Of a stretch of DNA of 64,000 nucleotides, positions 44,168 through 53,694 are shown one piece after another. A program made the position numbers and the translations under genes. The DNA is taken from NCBI GenBank assembly GCA_020350885.1, contig CP070727.1, forward strand, positions 2,944,590-3,008,589, given 5' to 3'. Below the pieces are notes generated by a model. That model did not search any database and was not told where the DNA came from. It worked only from the letters and a program-made list of their open reading frames with translations. Positions within the stretch are counted from its first letter, which is position 1. Each line of letters opens with the position of its first letter. This DNA is from a bacterium (GTDB taxonomy: Bacteria > Krumholzibacteriota > Krumholzibacteriia > Krumholzibacteriales > Krumholzibacteriaceae).

Positions 44168-45862
44168 CTATAATTTTACCCGGACCTGCACATCCCCCTC
44201 GACCTTCCCCCCATGGCCGACACCGAGGCGATAGGTCGTGCGAAGTGCCCCGAACGTGCACCGAATTCTGAACACCCCCCTCCCACCGCTTCCATATGCC
44301 CTATGCCACGGATACGATCCCTCGAGGGAAGGCTCATAGATGGAAAAGGACAATCTACCGGTGAACGACCGATATACCGCATAGAGTGCCGTGCAATCGA
44401 CTCTCTTGGAAGGGATTTCAAAGTGGAGCACCGGCGCGATCATGCCCCCCGACAGGTTCGATCCCCGTTCGTATTGGCACGTGGTACCGAGGGTAACCAT
44501 ACGGAGCGCCCGCCATTCAGCCGAAATCTTCACCCGCCTCGAGGAGGAGTATTCTACATCCGGGGGACCGGGAACCGGTATGACACCATCCGACCGGTAC
44601 GAGCTCCAGCGGAACAGCGAACGAATCTTCACGGGGCCCCAGCGCTGTGCGAGCTCTATCCGTACCGCATGTCTGCCCTGTTCTTCGAACCGCTCGAAGG
44701 ATGCGCTCCGATCGAAGGCGGCGTTCAGTTTCAATCCCGACACATCCAGCCCCCTGATCACCAGTGAAACACCCTTTTGGGCAGCGTCATATTTCACCCG
44801 CCTTCCGGCGACAGACCCGAACCTGCTCGCACTTCTGTATGGAATCTCATAGAAGAGAAACCCCGTATCGAATCCCTTCCCCCGAAGCAGCACCCCCCAC
44901 CCACCGGCACGTAGCATCCCCCCAATGCCTACGGCCTCGGCTCCGATGGTAAGTCTTCCCAGGCGGTACCGTCCATCAAGGCCGTAGAGACAGTCAGTGC
45001 CATAGAATGGGTCGTTGGTCATGCTCGAACCGATCTCCCAGCACCGGCCCGTGTAGACGGCCCTGATACCGGAGACCATCATGTCCTCGTAGACGATCCC
45101 GGTCGATTTCCAGAATCGACGAACTCCACCGAAGGCCAAGAGGTGCATCCCGCCTGCATAGATATCGGCACCACCACCCCGCATCGCGGCCCCGAAGAAC
45201 GAGGTGCGCCCCATGAATCCCCGATAGATCCCGACCGGATAGCCTGTGGTAAACGGATACGACGAAACGGCGCCGCTATAAAGCAGCCCCATCGCGAAAT
45301 CCAATGCGAAATCCCCGGCATGGAAGCGAAGCCTTCCCGATAGGAGCCGCCGCGAGAGATAGAACGACGTCTGTGATCCGTGCGTATCCGCCCGGATACG
45401 GGCGGTTGCCCGGTACCCCTCTCCAGCGATGGCGATATACGCCTTTCTTCTTCGCTGGCAGCCGGAGGTGATACGTTCCTCCGCCAGCCTCGCCCTGAAT
45501 CGAAGCGGGAGCCTCTCGGGCAGCACACAGAATTCCTCGAAACGGTACAAACGCTCCCGGTCGTGCGGCGTGAGACGTCGGATCCATTGTGCCGGTGAAC
45601 CGCCGGATGCACGGGCCTCCACCACCCTTTCGGCGAGATCGATCGGGAAATCCGGTATTGAACACAGATCCTCAACGCTGGCCGTTCCGAGGTCGAGCGG
45701 GCACTCCTTGAGGCGCTCCATCATCTCGTACTCTTCCTCGGTGACACCCAGGCGGCCGCCATCGCCCGGTGAAGCATCGTGTGGTAGCGGGCTCGATCTC
45801 CGTGACGGGCGGCAGGAGGCGATCGAGAGAACGGCGAGTACAAGGCACAGGCATCTTACCAT
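44168..45862 (-). CDS. Lipoprotein with helix-hairpin-helix motif and predicted beta-barrel
   Basis: About 564 residues from ATG 45862. A lipoprotein signal MVRCLCLVLAVLSIASC gives Cys17 as lipidation site. Residues about 50-100 are a ComEA-like HhH pair (CPLDLGTASVEDLCSIPDF, DLAERVVEARASGG). The remaining ~450 residues are alternating strands rich in Arg, Gly and aromatic residues ending in QVRVKL, likely an outer-membrane barrel. Similar HhH-barrel proteins are found in Bacteroidetes-type genomes with unknown function. The frame is open to 46384, but the part above 45862 lies over the upstream barrel gene; ATG 45862 overlaps that gene's stop by 7 bp. Confidence 0.72.
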   Translation of the reverse strand: MVRCLCLVLAVLSIASCRPSRRSSPLPHDASPGDGGRLGVTEEEYEMMERLKECPLDLGTASVEDLCSIPDFPIDLAERVVEARASGGSPAQWIRRLTPHDRERLYRFEEFCVLPERLPLRFRARLAEERITSGCQRRRKAYIAIAGEGYRATARIRADTHGSQTSFYLSRRLLSGRLRFHAGDFALDFAMGLLYSGAVSSYPFTTGYPVGIYRGFMGRTSFFGAAMRGGGADIYAGGMHLLAFGGVRRFWKSTGIVYEDMMVSGIRAVYTGRCWEIGSSMTNDPFYGTDCLYGLDGRYRLGRLTIGAEAVGIGGMLRAGGWGVLLRGKGFDTGFLFYEIPYRSASRFGSVAGRRVKYDAAQKGVSLVIRGLDVSGLKLNAAFDRSASFERFEEQGRHAVRIELAQRWGPVKIRSLFRWSSYRSDGVIPVPGPPDVEYSSSRRVKISAEWRALRMVTLGTTCQYERGSNLSGGMIAPVLHFEIPSKRVDCTALYAVYRSFTGRLSFSIYEPSLEGSYPWHRAYGSGGRGVFRIRCTFGALRTTYRLGVGHGGKVEGDVQVRVKL

Positions 45863-46716
45863 GACCACACCTTCCCCGCCCCCACGGAGCGCGTCGGGCC
45901 CAGAACAGGATGGTACCGGCTGGCCACACCACACACGTAGGAGATCGGAGCCGTAACGATCCCCCACGTGACCTCGTCCGTATCCAACCGGTAGCCCGAG
46001 AGGAGCGTGAGCGATTCGCACAAATGGATCATCATACCAAAACGATGATCGTCGTGGGATGAACCCCATAGATTGCGTTGGTAGAGCAGGGATATCAATT
46101 CGATGCCGGCCGAGAGCCTGAGTATCCAGCTCGTGGATGGGGATGAACCGCTGCCGGCAAGAGCTCCTTCGAGCCCGACGGCAGCCCGGCTCAAGACCGC
46201 ACAGGAGACCGAGAGAGACACCGACATCTCCGTCTGTATGGGATATCCCTCGACCTGCATCAACGTACAGACCGGACGAACCCCCAGGCGAAGGCGATCG
46301 CAGAACAGAATCTGACGGTATTCGAGCGTAACGTGATCCTCGCGGTACAGCGTATGATCGAGGGCGGACCATCCGAACCAGCAAGCACGCTGTGGCGTGC
46401 GCATGCCTAATCGAAAGGAATAGACCAGGAGATCATCGATCGAATAGGGATTCGAGCATGTCGAAAGCAGCGCGATACAGCGGCGGTTCCCGCGTAGACC
46501 GATCCAGTCGAGATCCTCGCCCGGCGGCAGTGTACCCCCCCTCCCCTCGACCCATACCCAGGTTCCCACACATGCAGCCCGGCACCGTGCGGTCGTGAGT
46601 ACCGAGAGCACGAGAACGACGGCAAGACACCCAGTCGGCAAGAGATTCCATACCGGTCGACCTAGGGACCGCCATACCCATCGTACACCGCAAGGCAACC
46701 CGTTTCCTTCCTGCAC
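45856..46716 (-). CDS. Small exported barrel-like protein of unknown family
   Basis: A 286-residue protein. After about 28 residues comes a hydrophobic signal (NLLPTGCLAVVLVLSVLTTA), then alternating strands (HVTLEYRQILFCDRLRLGV, EMSVSLSVSCAVLS, AGIELISLLYQRN) that suggest a small outer-membrane barrel. Start is GTG 46716 with GGGAGG six bases upstream, inside the upstream lamin-tail gene, so the two genes overlap by 55 bp in different frames. Its end overlaps the next gene by 7 bp. I do not recognise the family. Confidence 0.65.
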   Translation of the reverse strand: MQEGNGLPCGVRWVWRSLGRPVWNLLPTGCLAVVLVLSVLTTARCRAACVGTWVWVEGRGGTLPPGEDLDWIGLRGNRRCIALLSTCSNPYSIDDLLVYSFRLGMRTPQRACWFGWSALDHTLYREDHVTLEYRQILFCDRLRLGVRPVCTLMQVEGYPIQTEMSVSLSVSCAVLSRAAVGLEGALAGSGSSPSTSWILRLSAGIELISLLYQRNLWGSSHDDHRFGMMIHLCESLTLLSGYRLDTDEVTWGIVTAPISYVCGVASRYHPVLGPTRSVGAGKVWSW

Positions 46717-48404
46717 ACGCCACCTCCCATCCCCAAAAACTCCACAACAACGATGTACAGACCCGTTCGTACGGGAACACCCCTCCCATCCCGTCCGTCC
46801 CAGCAGCAGGAAAATGGTCGCGCCCCACCCTCCTCACCGTACAGCCGCCGGACCTCGTAACCTTCCATGTCAAATACCCGAACGAGAAAACCATTCTCGC
46901 CGCCCCTGCATGCCCCCGCGATCTCAACCGTCCGATCCCGTTGCATGCAGAATGGATTCGGGGAGATTACAAGAGTACTTGCATCAAATCCCACCTCACC
47001 GCCCACGGAGTTCTCCCTGCCGGGCGTCGATCCGTACGCATGCCCGCACCGGTGCCACAATCCGCCCGGATAGGAACTGCAGGCATGCCCGGAGAAACGC
47101 TCGATGGAACGACCCCGTTCGTCGCCGATAACGTCTCCGTAGCCGACCCGCTCGGCCAGCCACCCCGATTCGTCCGCCAGTTCAATACGATCGGCCTCCT
47201 CCCCCGTACTTCGATCGTTGAGAACGGGCCATCCTCCGCTCACACCGTATACGGGCACCGTCCCCCCGATCCCCTCCCGGATCACCCGGTCGGGATACTG
47301 AGCTAGGATGAGATACCCTCCGGGTTCGATCCAGAGGTCATGATCCGATATCAATCGCCACATCCCCGTGCGGTCCCGCATCGACCATCCGTTGATGCAA
47401 CACGGCCGGTTCCCCCTGTTCAACAGCTCTATCCACTCGCTCCCCCCGTCGAGGGGGCGGTACATGATCTCGTTGATGACGATCGTGCCGGGTGAGGTAT
47501 GCTGTGTGGCCCGCGCCGTATCGTTCGCGGGATTCCCGTCACTCTCGCTTTCGATGATCGATTCGAACGCTACGAGTTCGGAAGGGGGAATCGATACAGT
47601 GATGGCGAACGAATCGGTACGTGCACCCGAGAGCACGCATCGTTGCCTGATACGATCGTATGCGTACGTCGCGCCGCGTACGTATACGGCGATCTCAACC
47701 TCCACCATGGAGGTAAAACGGTACAATCCGATATCCTCGATGCACAGCACCTGAGTACTCGAACCGCCGCGACACGGCGGCTCGGGCTCATTGGAGAACG
47801 CGAGCCTGAGGTCATTCGAATGGAAATTTCGTACACCCGGTGTCGGATCCGCGGGAACCAGATCCGTACCGTTGCAACCGGTATCATGACCATCGGGTCT
47901 CCGGGCTAGGCTCGATCCCGCCTCTACATCGGCCGCCGGCTCTCCCTCGAACGGTCCCTGTAATCCGAGGTCCCCATACCCGACAAGATCCACGATCCGG
48001 CCGTCGATACTGAGCCTGATCGCATCGGGACCGTTCTCCAGAGTGCCGGTAAGGAGCAGACCGGGGGACGGGTTGCGCCCGGAACCTGCAATGAGGAGAT
48101 ACCCACCGGGTACGATCTCCAATCCATCCCGGGCGTACCATACGGTGCGTGTCCCGCCGGTTCTCCCGTCTATGAACTCGAGATATGCTCCCGAGAGATC
48201 GCACACGAGGTCACCGGTCGCCAGGAGCTCGACAAACTCCCACCCCTGATCGCTCCCCGGGTGATCGTAGTAGAGTTCGTTGATTACCACTTGCGAACGA
48301 CACGCCAACGGTGTGCCCAAAACCAGGAATGAAAGAGAACAAGATACAATAACGAGTAAGTAATCTGTAATGGAGATTTTTCTTGGCAGGTTCACCCACA
48401 TCAT
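46662..48404 (-). CDS. Secreted protein with two lamin-tail domains and FlgD-Ig C terminus
   Basis: About 580 residues. A signal segment (YLLVIVSCSLSFLVLGTPLA) is followed by two lamin-tail (LTD) immunoglobulin-like domains, each starting with VVINELYYDHPGSDQGWEFVE or IVINEIMYRPLDGGSEWIE. A final FlgD-Ig-like domain (VISPNPFCMQRDRTVEIAG, VRVFDMEGYEVRRL, WDGRDGRGVPVRTGLYIV) resembles T9SS-type sorting tails. The protein is unusually rich in Cys. ATG 48404 (or 48401) follows AGAGGGG and is preferred to 48440. It is expected on the cell surface; role unknown. Confidence 0.83.
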   Translation of the reverse strand: MMWVNLPRKISITDYLLVIVSCSLSFLVLGTPLACRSQVVINELYYDHPGSDQGWEFVELLATGDLVCDLSGAYLEFIDGRTGGTRTVWYARDGLEIVPGGYLLIAGSGRNPSPGLLLTGTLENGPDAIRLSIDGRIVDLVGYGDLGLQGPFEGEPAADVEAGSSLARRPDGHDTGCNGTDLVPADPTPGVRNFHSNDLRLAFSNEPEPPCRGGSSTQVLCIEDIGLYRFTSMVEVEIAVYVRGATYAYDRIRQRCVLSGARTDSFAITVSIPPSELVAFESIIESESDGNPANDTARATQHTSPGTIVINEIMYRPLDGGSEWIELLNRGNRPCCINGWSMRDRTGMWRLISDHDLWIEPGGYLILAQYPDRVIREGIGGTVPVYGVSGGWPVLNDRSTGEEADRIELADESGWLAERVGYGDVIGDERGRSIERFSGHACSSYPGGLWHRCGHAYGSTPGRENSVGGEVGFDASTLVISPNPFCMQRDRTVEIAGACRGGENGFLVRVFDMEGYEVRRLYGEEGGARPFSCCWDGRDGRGVPVRTGLYIVVVEFLGMGGGVCRKETGCLAVYDGYGGP

Positions 48405-48476
48405 CCACCACCACCCCTCTACACGACACAGAGTGTACACCAGCCTGCTACCCGATGCAACAGATAATGTACCGCT

Positions 48477-50654
48477 CTATACCAACCCCCACACCTTTCT
48501 GAGAATCCACTCCGATGCGAGTAATAGAACGACACCGACGAAGAGCAGTGGATGTTGTCGCATTGGACGCACCGCCCGCCGCTCGATCTCCTGCGGTTCG
48601 AATCGAAGCGACTGGACAAGCGAAGGAAGCTCGTCCCCCTCCATGAATCGACCACCGGAGATACGGGCGATGTACCTGAGGAACCGGTTGTCCCTCGAGG
48701 TTCGCATGAACTCCACGGAGACCGGGACCACACTGATCGTCACATCGCCCGTGAGCCCTTCACCGGAAGCCCTCACAACCTCGGCTACCACACGGTACTC
48801 GCCCGGCGGAAGCTCTTCCAGCTCGGCCTCGAACATGCCGACCTGCCTGGGATCGGGATCGAAGAGAAAGGTGCGCACGATCCGCTCCCTTCCCTCCACC
48901 TGCTCGATCACCTCTCCCCGCACACCCTCCACCAGCCGTTGCTGGCGAAGGTAAACTGAGAGACGGATTCTGTCACCGCGCCGATACACCGTTCGATCGG
49001 AATCCACTTCCAGGGGAGGCAGATCCGCTCCCTCGGCGAGATACTGGATAAGATTTGAGAAGAATGCATCGTATACAATCCGTTCACCCGCCCCCACGAG
49101 CTTCCACCGCCAGAGGGGGAATCCGAGCACAACGGCGGAAAGCCCTTCACCGTAACGCTGAAACGCAAAGAAGGGATACGTCTTCCTCCCGCCCGTAAGT
49201 ACCAGGGGCACCCGCGCGCCGGCGGTCACCTCGAGACCCGAGACGGCGGCCGTAAGCGGCGGTAGCGCAGCCAATCCCCCATGCTCCTCGAGGGCCGCAG
49301 CAACCGGATCCATCCCCCCACCTGCAACGGCCTCCACGGCAAGCTCGCCGGTTTCTATCTCCCTCGCACCTACCGATCCGACCGGTAGAAAGTCTTCGAG
49401 TACATTCATTGCAGGTGCCCACCGTAACGGTGAATTCTCGCCCCCCAGCACCAACAGGGACCCTCCGGCCCGTACGTACGTTTCGAGTACACCGGCTGCC
49501 CGAGGATCGGTGAGTATCCTCGTGTCATCCTCGACGATTACGAGATCGAATCCGGAGAGCCCTGCCGCGGTCGCCGGGAAGCTCCAGGATCGCATACCAG
49601 GAACCGTAACAAATCCCCTCTCCGGAAGATACGTCACGAATTCCGCCTCGAACCGTTTCGTACGCTCGGTGAGATCTCGCAGAAAGGTCATATTCCAGTC
49701 CGCGTACTGATCGAGGAAAAGAAAGACGATCTTCGCCTTGAGCACCTTGATCGTTATGGACTCCGTGTTGTTCTCTTTCCATTCCTCGTCGTCGAGCGGG
49801 ACGGCGGTTATCACGAGCCGGCTGTCCCCTTCGGTGTCGGGCACGTATTGAAACGATGCATCGAACCTTTCGTCGTTGCTCTCGATGCTGACACGTTTCC
49901 TGCTCTTTGTAACGCCATCCTGTACGAGCTCTATGTCGACGTTCCTGCCGGCACAGCCCGTCGCCGAGAAGACGGCTTCGATCCCGGTTTCCGCCCCCGC
50001 ATAGGTAAGGCGATCATAGATAATATCCACCACCGAGATATCCGTGCCCTCCAGGGTATCACCGAATCCAGCCGTATACACCGGCACGGGCAACCGGGAC
50101 CCCGTTGTCGTCATACCTCTCGAAATGCGACCATCGGAAAGCAGTACGACCGCAACGAGGTTCAGGGTCCGGTACCGCTTCAGGGCCGTGGTAACGGCAC
50201 CGAGGATATCCGTTCCCTCTCCGGTAACCCTCACGGTGCTATCACTCGGGAGTGGCACCGGTGAAAGCTCGTTCGAGAAGGGTACAACCTCGATCCGGGG
50301 ATCCGACCGCCCGTGCAGCACGTCTCGAACCCGCCCGAGCTGTCTTTCCGCCTCCTCGATCCTGCTCACACCGTCACGGTTACGGATACCCATGCTCTTC
50401 GATCTGTCGAGGAGTACCACCATGAGCGGCTCCTTGACCTCACGGGAGAAAGAGATCAATACCGGATTCATCACGAACGCTGTGAGCAATATGAAAGCGA
50501 GTACACGTAATACGGTGAGCACCGCCTTCCGTGATGGAGAAAGCGGTGGAAAGGTCCGCCGGTAGATCACGATCGAAACGACCACGAGACAGGCACCGAG
50601 CACGAGCTTCCAAACCTTTAGATCGAATGCCAGTCTCTCCCCGATATCGAACAT
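48477..50654 (-). CDS. VWA-domain membrane protein with glutamine-amidotransferase-like fold
   Basis: A 725-residue inner-membrane protein. Two N-terminal membrane segments (about 16-31 and 45-65) precede a von Willebrand A domain with MIDAS motif DRSKS (Asp83, Ser85, Ser87). A middle part (about 300-480) looks like the GATase1-like fold (IVFLFLDQYADWNM, LVIVEDDTRILTD, GGSLLVLGGENSP) without a catalytic Cys that I can identify. A last membrane segment lies at about 703-720. Related proteins sit beside MoxR/Bat-type genes, but none is here. It lies 194 bp after the STAS genes. Confidence 0.82.
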   Translation of the reverse strand: MFDIGERLAFDLKVWKLVLGACLVVVSIVIYRRTFPPLSPSRKAVLTVLRVLAFILLTAFVMNPVLISFSREVKEPLMVVLLDRSKSMGIRNRDGVSRIEEAERQLGRVRDVLHGRSDPRIEVVPFSNELSPVPLPSDSTVRVTGEGTDILGAVTTALKRYRTLNLVAVVLLSDGRISRGMTTTGSRLPVPVYTAGFGDTLEGTDISVVDIIYDRLTYAGAETGIEAVFSATGCAGRNVDIELVQDGVTKSRKRVSIESNDERFDASFQYVPDTEGDSRLVITAVPLDDEEWKENNTESITIKVLKAKIVFLFLDQYADWNMTFLRDLTERTKRFEAEFVTYLPERGFVTVPGMRSWSFPATAAGLSGFDLVIVEDDTRILTDPRAAGVLETYVRAGGSLLVLGGENSPLRWAPAMNVLEDFLPVGSVGAREIETGELAVEAVAGGGMDPVAAALEEHGGLAALPPLTAAVSGLEVTAGARVPLVLTGGRKTYPFFAFQRYGEGLSAVVLGFPLWRWKLVGAGERIVYDAFFSNLIQYLAEGADLPPLEVDSDRTVYRRGDRIRLSVYLRQQRLVEGVRGEVIEQVEGRERIVRTFLFDPDPRQVGMFEAELEELPPGEYRVVAEVVRASGEGLTGDVTISVVPVSVEFMRTSRDNRFLRYIARISGGRFMEGDELPSLVQSLRFEPQEIERRAVRPMRQHPLLFVGVVLLLASEWILRKVWGLV

Positions 50655-50848
50655 AACTGCTGCCTTTCCCCCTGCTACCGATCTCAGAGTGTAAACGAGA
50701 CCGGTGGCCAGTGCAAGCCGTACGGTGCAGAGGGGATCGGCATCCTCGCTCTGAGAATTGCCTTTGCTTCATCTGGTTGGAATTGAAGTGCTCGAAGGAG
50801 TCGTGCGGACCGTTCGCCAGTGGAATAAACGCTTACATTACGGATACG

Positions 50849-51295
50849 TCAGGATTCAACGGTCGCATCGTTGGAGGATGCCACACTTGTTGCATCGTCG
50901 CGTTCTTCATCGACTCCCCCCTCCACCCTTCCCGTCGGGAGCGCACCGAAGCTCCCGACCGCATCGTCCAAGGAATCGAAGCTTTCCAGGATCGTTTGGA
51001 ACTCCAGGAGCTCAAAGACCTCGTATACATCCGCCACCATCTTTGCCAGCTTCAAATCGCCGCCATTCTCCCGGATCTTCTTGATCTCGCTGATAAAGAT
51101 GCCCCATCCCGCCGAACTGATATAGTTCACACCACCGAGATCGATAACGATATTGAACCGCCCCTTGCTGAGAAGGCGTTTGAGGCTCTCTTCTAGCTCG
51201 GATGCGGTCGTCGTGTCTATATACCCGTCAACGGATACTATCGATACGTCGGGATTGTCTTCGGGTCTCGAAAAGGCAATATTGATGTCTTCCAT
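50849..51295 (-). CDS. STAS-domain protein (anti-sigma antagonist-like), copy A
   Basis: A 148-residue protein: one STAS domain (about 15-115) with the key loop GVNYISSAGWGIFI, where the second Ser aligns with the Ser phosphorylated by RsbW/SpoIIAB kinases in RsbV and SpoIIAA. The usual Leu after the Gly is Trp. A ~35-residue acidic and Ser-rich tail follows. It is paralogous to the next gene upstream (YISSAGWGIFVGEIK against YISSAGWGIFISEIK). ATG has GAGGTC just upstream. It should be a mobile substrate of the kinase domain in the large protein at 53695-57870. Confidence 0.88.
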   Translation of the reverse strand: MEDINIAFSRPEDNPDVSIVSVDGYIDTTTASELEESLKRLLSKGRFNIVIDLGGVNYISSAGWGIFISEIKKIRENGGDLKLAKMVADVYEVFELLEFQTILESFDSLDDAVGSFGALPTGRVEGGVDEERDDATSVASSNDATVES

Positions 51296-51326
51296 TGCGA
51301 CCTCGCTCTTTCACCTTCGATCGATT

Positions 51327-51695
51327 CTACCCAAGCTTTGTATTCTCCTGTTTCGTAAAGGCGGATATCGCCTCTTCCTTTGAGCTATATGGGGTCAGCA
51401 AGGCATTGAACTCGAGAAGATCGAACACCTCGCGAACATCCGGATGCATACCAGCCAATTTGATATCACCGTTTCGCCCGCGCACACCTTTGATCTCACC
51501 CACGAAGATACCCCAGCCGGCCGAGCTGATGTAATGGACATCATTCAGATCCACCACAAACCTGACGCTGTTCGATGCGATAAGCTGCTTGAATTTCTCC
51601 TCGAGGAACTGTGCCGTTCCAGAATCCACGAGACCACGCAGCTTGAGGACAACTATATCCTCGACCCGATCTTCCTCTATCATTAATCTATCCAT
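51327..51695 (-). CDS. STAS-domain protein (anti-sigma antagonist-like), copy B
   Basis: A 122-residue, single STAS domain with DLNDVHYISSAGWGIFVGE; the candidate phospho-Ser is kept. It starts 47 bp after the TPR gene and precedes copy A by 31 bp. Both stand-alone copies resemble the three STAS domains of the large fusion, so all five probably arose by duplication within this locus and may compete for the same kinase. Confidence 0.88.
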   Translation of the reverse strand: MDRLMIEEDRVEDIVVLKLRGLVDSGTAQFLEEKFKQLIASNSVRFVVDLNDVHYISSAGWGIFVGEIKGVRGRNGDIKLAGMHPDVREVFDLLEFNALLTPYSSKEEAISAFTKQENTKLG

Positions 51696-51742
51696 ACCCT
51701 GTGTTACCCGTGTTGAGGTTCCTCATGAAAATCTAGCAAACT

Positions 51743-52861
51743 TCAGTCCAACAAGGCCTTCAGAAGGATAAAAATACCCTGCCGGTCGTTCTCCGCTAAC
51801 CTAAGGTTCTTCTGTGCTTTCTTGTAATTATTATTGATCTCAAGTGCTTTCCGGAATGCCTCGCTTGCCATATCCATTAAAATCTTGCATTTTGCAGTAT
51901 AGAGAATCCCGAGGCTGTTGTACCCATCGGCGAAAGAAGGATTCTGCTCGATGATCCCCCGAACGCGTTTCAGGTAATTCTCGATGCTCCCTTCCGAGAG
52001 CTCCTCACCGCCGTTGATGAGCATCAGGTAGAGCTCGAGTACGATATCATCGATACCCTCTCTCCTTGTGTTACCCCTGATCTCACCGAGGGCTTCGTAG
52101 GTTTCCTCGTACTGCTTCTCCTGGAACAGCCGCTTTGCCCGATCGAGTGCTTCGCCCTGCAGGAAAGGATTCAGCTGTGAGGCACGCTCGATATTCTGGG
52201 AGAACTTGGTGTCGAGATCCTTCGAGAGCTCATAGTCCTCCTTGACTATCGTATTGAGAAGATACGCCCTAACCAGGTTCAGGTAGGGTTCCCCGTAGTA
52301 GATATTGAGTGCGATGGCTCGCTTGAAGCAACTAATCGCCTCACGGCACTGCTTTCTCGATAGGTATATCTTCCCGAGCAGGTTGTGCATATCGGGGTAT
52401 TCCGGATTGATGGCGATCCCTTTCAGTATGGCCTCAAAGGCTTTCTCGTGCTCACCCATTTGCCGAAGCGACTCTCCTATCACCACATACGGCTGCGAGT
52501 CCCTGTTACCCTTTTCGATGGCGAGCCGTGCCTCCTGGGCGGCCTCGGCATAAAGATTTCTCACGAAGAGTGCCTGAGCGAGTTTCGAGTGAGGTAGCGG
52601 ATCGTTTGAGTTCTTTACTTTCTCCCGTGCCCTGAGTAGCAACCGGAATTTATCCTTGTTAAGCTTATGGGTATTTTTCGTGAGAGTTCTGAGATCGTCG
52701 GGATCGGATGATGCATCGATACCGCGTGTAACGGTGTCGAATAACGTCCCGTTCTTGAAGAATGAGCTCTGGATGACCTCCTTCTGTGGGAGCAGGCTCG
52801 TCTGCAGAAAATACTTACTCCCGCCGTGGTCTATTTCTTCTCTGAGCTCGAAGCTGTCCAC
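51743..52861 (-). CDS. TPR-repeat protein of the partner-switching cluster
   Basis: A 372-residue cytoplasmic protein. About 75 N-terminal residues (including KYFLQTSLLPQKEVIQSSFF) are unlike TPRs and may be an interaction segment. The rest holds about six TPR motifs (NLYAEAAQEARLAIEKGN, EHEKAFEAILKGIAINPEYP, QCREAISCFKRAIALNIYYG and others). Start GTG 52861 has GAGGAGG five bases upstream. It sits between parA and the STAS genes and likely scaffolds partners; no enzymatic motif is seen. Confidence 0.82.
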   Translation of the reverse strand: MDSFELREEIDHGGSKYFLQTSLLPQKEVIQSSFFKNGTLFDTVTRGIDASSDPDDLRTLTKNTHKLNKDKFRLLLRAREKVKNSNDPLPHSKLAQALFVRNLYAEAAQEARLAIEKGNRDSQPYVVIGESLRQMGEHEKAFEAILKGIAINPEYPDMHNLLGKIYLSRKQCREAISCFKRAIALNIYYGEPYLNLVRAYLLNTIVKEDYELSKDLDTKFSQNIERASQLNPFLQGEALDRAKRLFQEKQYEETYEALGEIRGNTRREGIDDIVLELYLMLINGGEELSEGSIENYLKRVRGIIEQNPSFADGYNSLGILYTAKCKILMDMASEAFRKALEINNNYKKAQKNLRLAENDRQGIFILLKALLD

Positions 52862-52953
52862 AACAACCTCCTCGGATGCTACTCATGATAGCATACCCTA
52901 CCGGCCGCCGACAAGCAAAGGAACGGCCGCCACGGTGCACGGGTCGAATCCTC

Positions 52954-53691
52954 TCAGCAGCAATCCAGAATCTCCTCCGTCAGGCGGTAGTAATCGAACG
53001 CACCCCTAGAAAGCGGGGCGTGCTCGTATATCGTTTTATTGTAATGAGGTGCTTCACTCAATGCGGTGTTTACGCGAATGACCGTATTGAATATTCTCCC
53101 CGAGAAACGCTCCCTGATCCGTCCGAGCACCTCCTTCGATATCCTAGTCCTGGCATCGTAGAATGTGGGCAGTATTCTGAAGTTCATCGAGTCATTGCCG
53201 GTACGTTCCTTGATGTCGTCGATAACCTCAACCGTCTGCCTTGCTCCTACCTGCGAGAGGTAATCCATGGCGATCGGTATAATGATGAGGTCACAGTATG
53301 CCAGTGCATTCACATTGATCAAATTGACCGAAGGCGGGCAGTCACAGAATACGAAATCACAACCCTGCAAATACCTGAGCGACTCACGTAGACGGTGCTC
53401 CCTCTGTTCGCTCCCCCCGAGCTGTAATTCCACCTCGATGAGTTTCCTTCCACCCGAGTCGATAATATAGAGGTTATCCCTGACCTGAAGGATCTCCACA
53501 TTCCCTGTGGTGAGGAGCTGAGCGAGACCCCGCCGACCGTAGACACCGAAGGTGATCGCCACGTTCCGTTGTGGATCGCAATCGATGAGCAGAACCTTAT
53601 TTCCGCACAACGAAAGCCCGTGTGCCACATTGATTGCGGTGGTGGTCTTGCCGGTGCCACCCTTCATCGTCATGACGGCGAGTTTTTTCAT
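52954..53691 (-). CDS. ParA-family ATPase
   Basis: A 245-residue deviant-Walker ATPase. The Walker A motif KGGTGKTTT (Lys10, Lys15) is intact, with LLIDCDPQRN (A') and FVFCDCPPS (Walker B). Such proteins position cargo or chromosomes by nucleotide-dependent dimerisation on DNA or membrane. No parB gene or parS site is seen nearby, which points to an orphan ParA used for positioning a protein complex. It follows the fusion gene by 3 bp, so its level is tied to that protein. Confidence 0.92.
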   Translation of the reverse strand: MKKLAVMTMKGGTGKTTTAINVAHGLSLCGNKVLLIDCDPQRNVAITFGVYGRRGLAQLLTTGNVEILQVRDNLYIIDSGGRKLIEVELQLGGSEQREHRLRESLRYLQGCDFVFCDCPPSVNLINVNALAYCDLIIIPIAMDYLSQVGARQTVEVIDDIKERTGNDSMNFRILPTFYDARTRISKEVLGRIRERFSGRIFNTVIRVNTALSEAPHYNKTIYEHAPLSRGAFDYYRLTEEILDCC

Positions 53692-53694
53692 GAA

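Noticed and set aside
45862-46384. N-terminal extension of the HhH lipoprotein
   Set aside because: It covers the upstream barrel gene in another frame, while ATG 45862 starts a proper lipoprotein signal.
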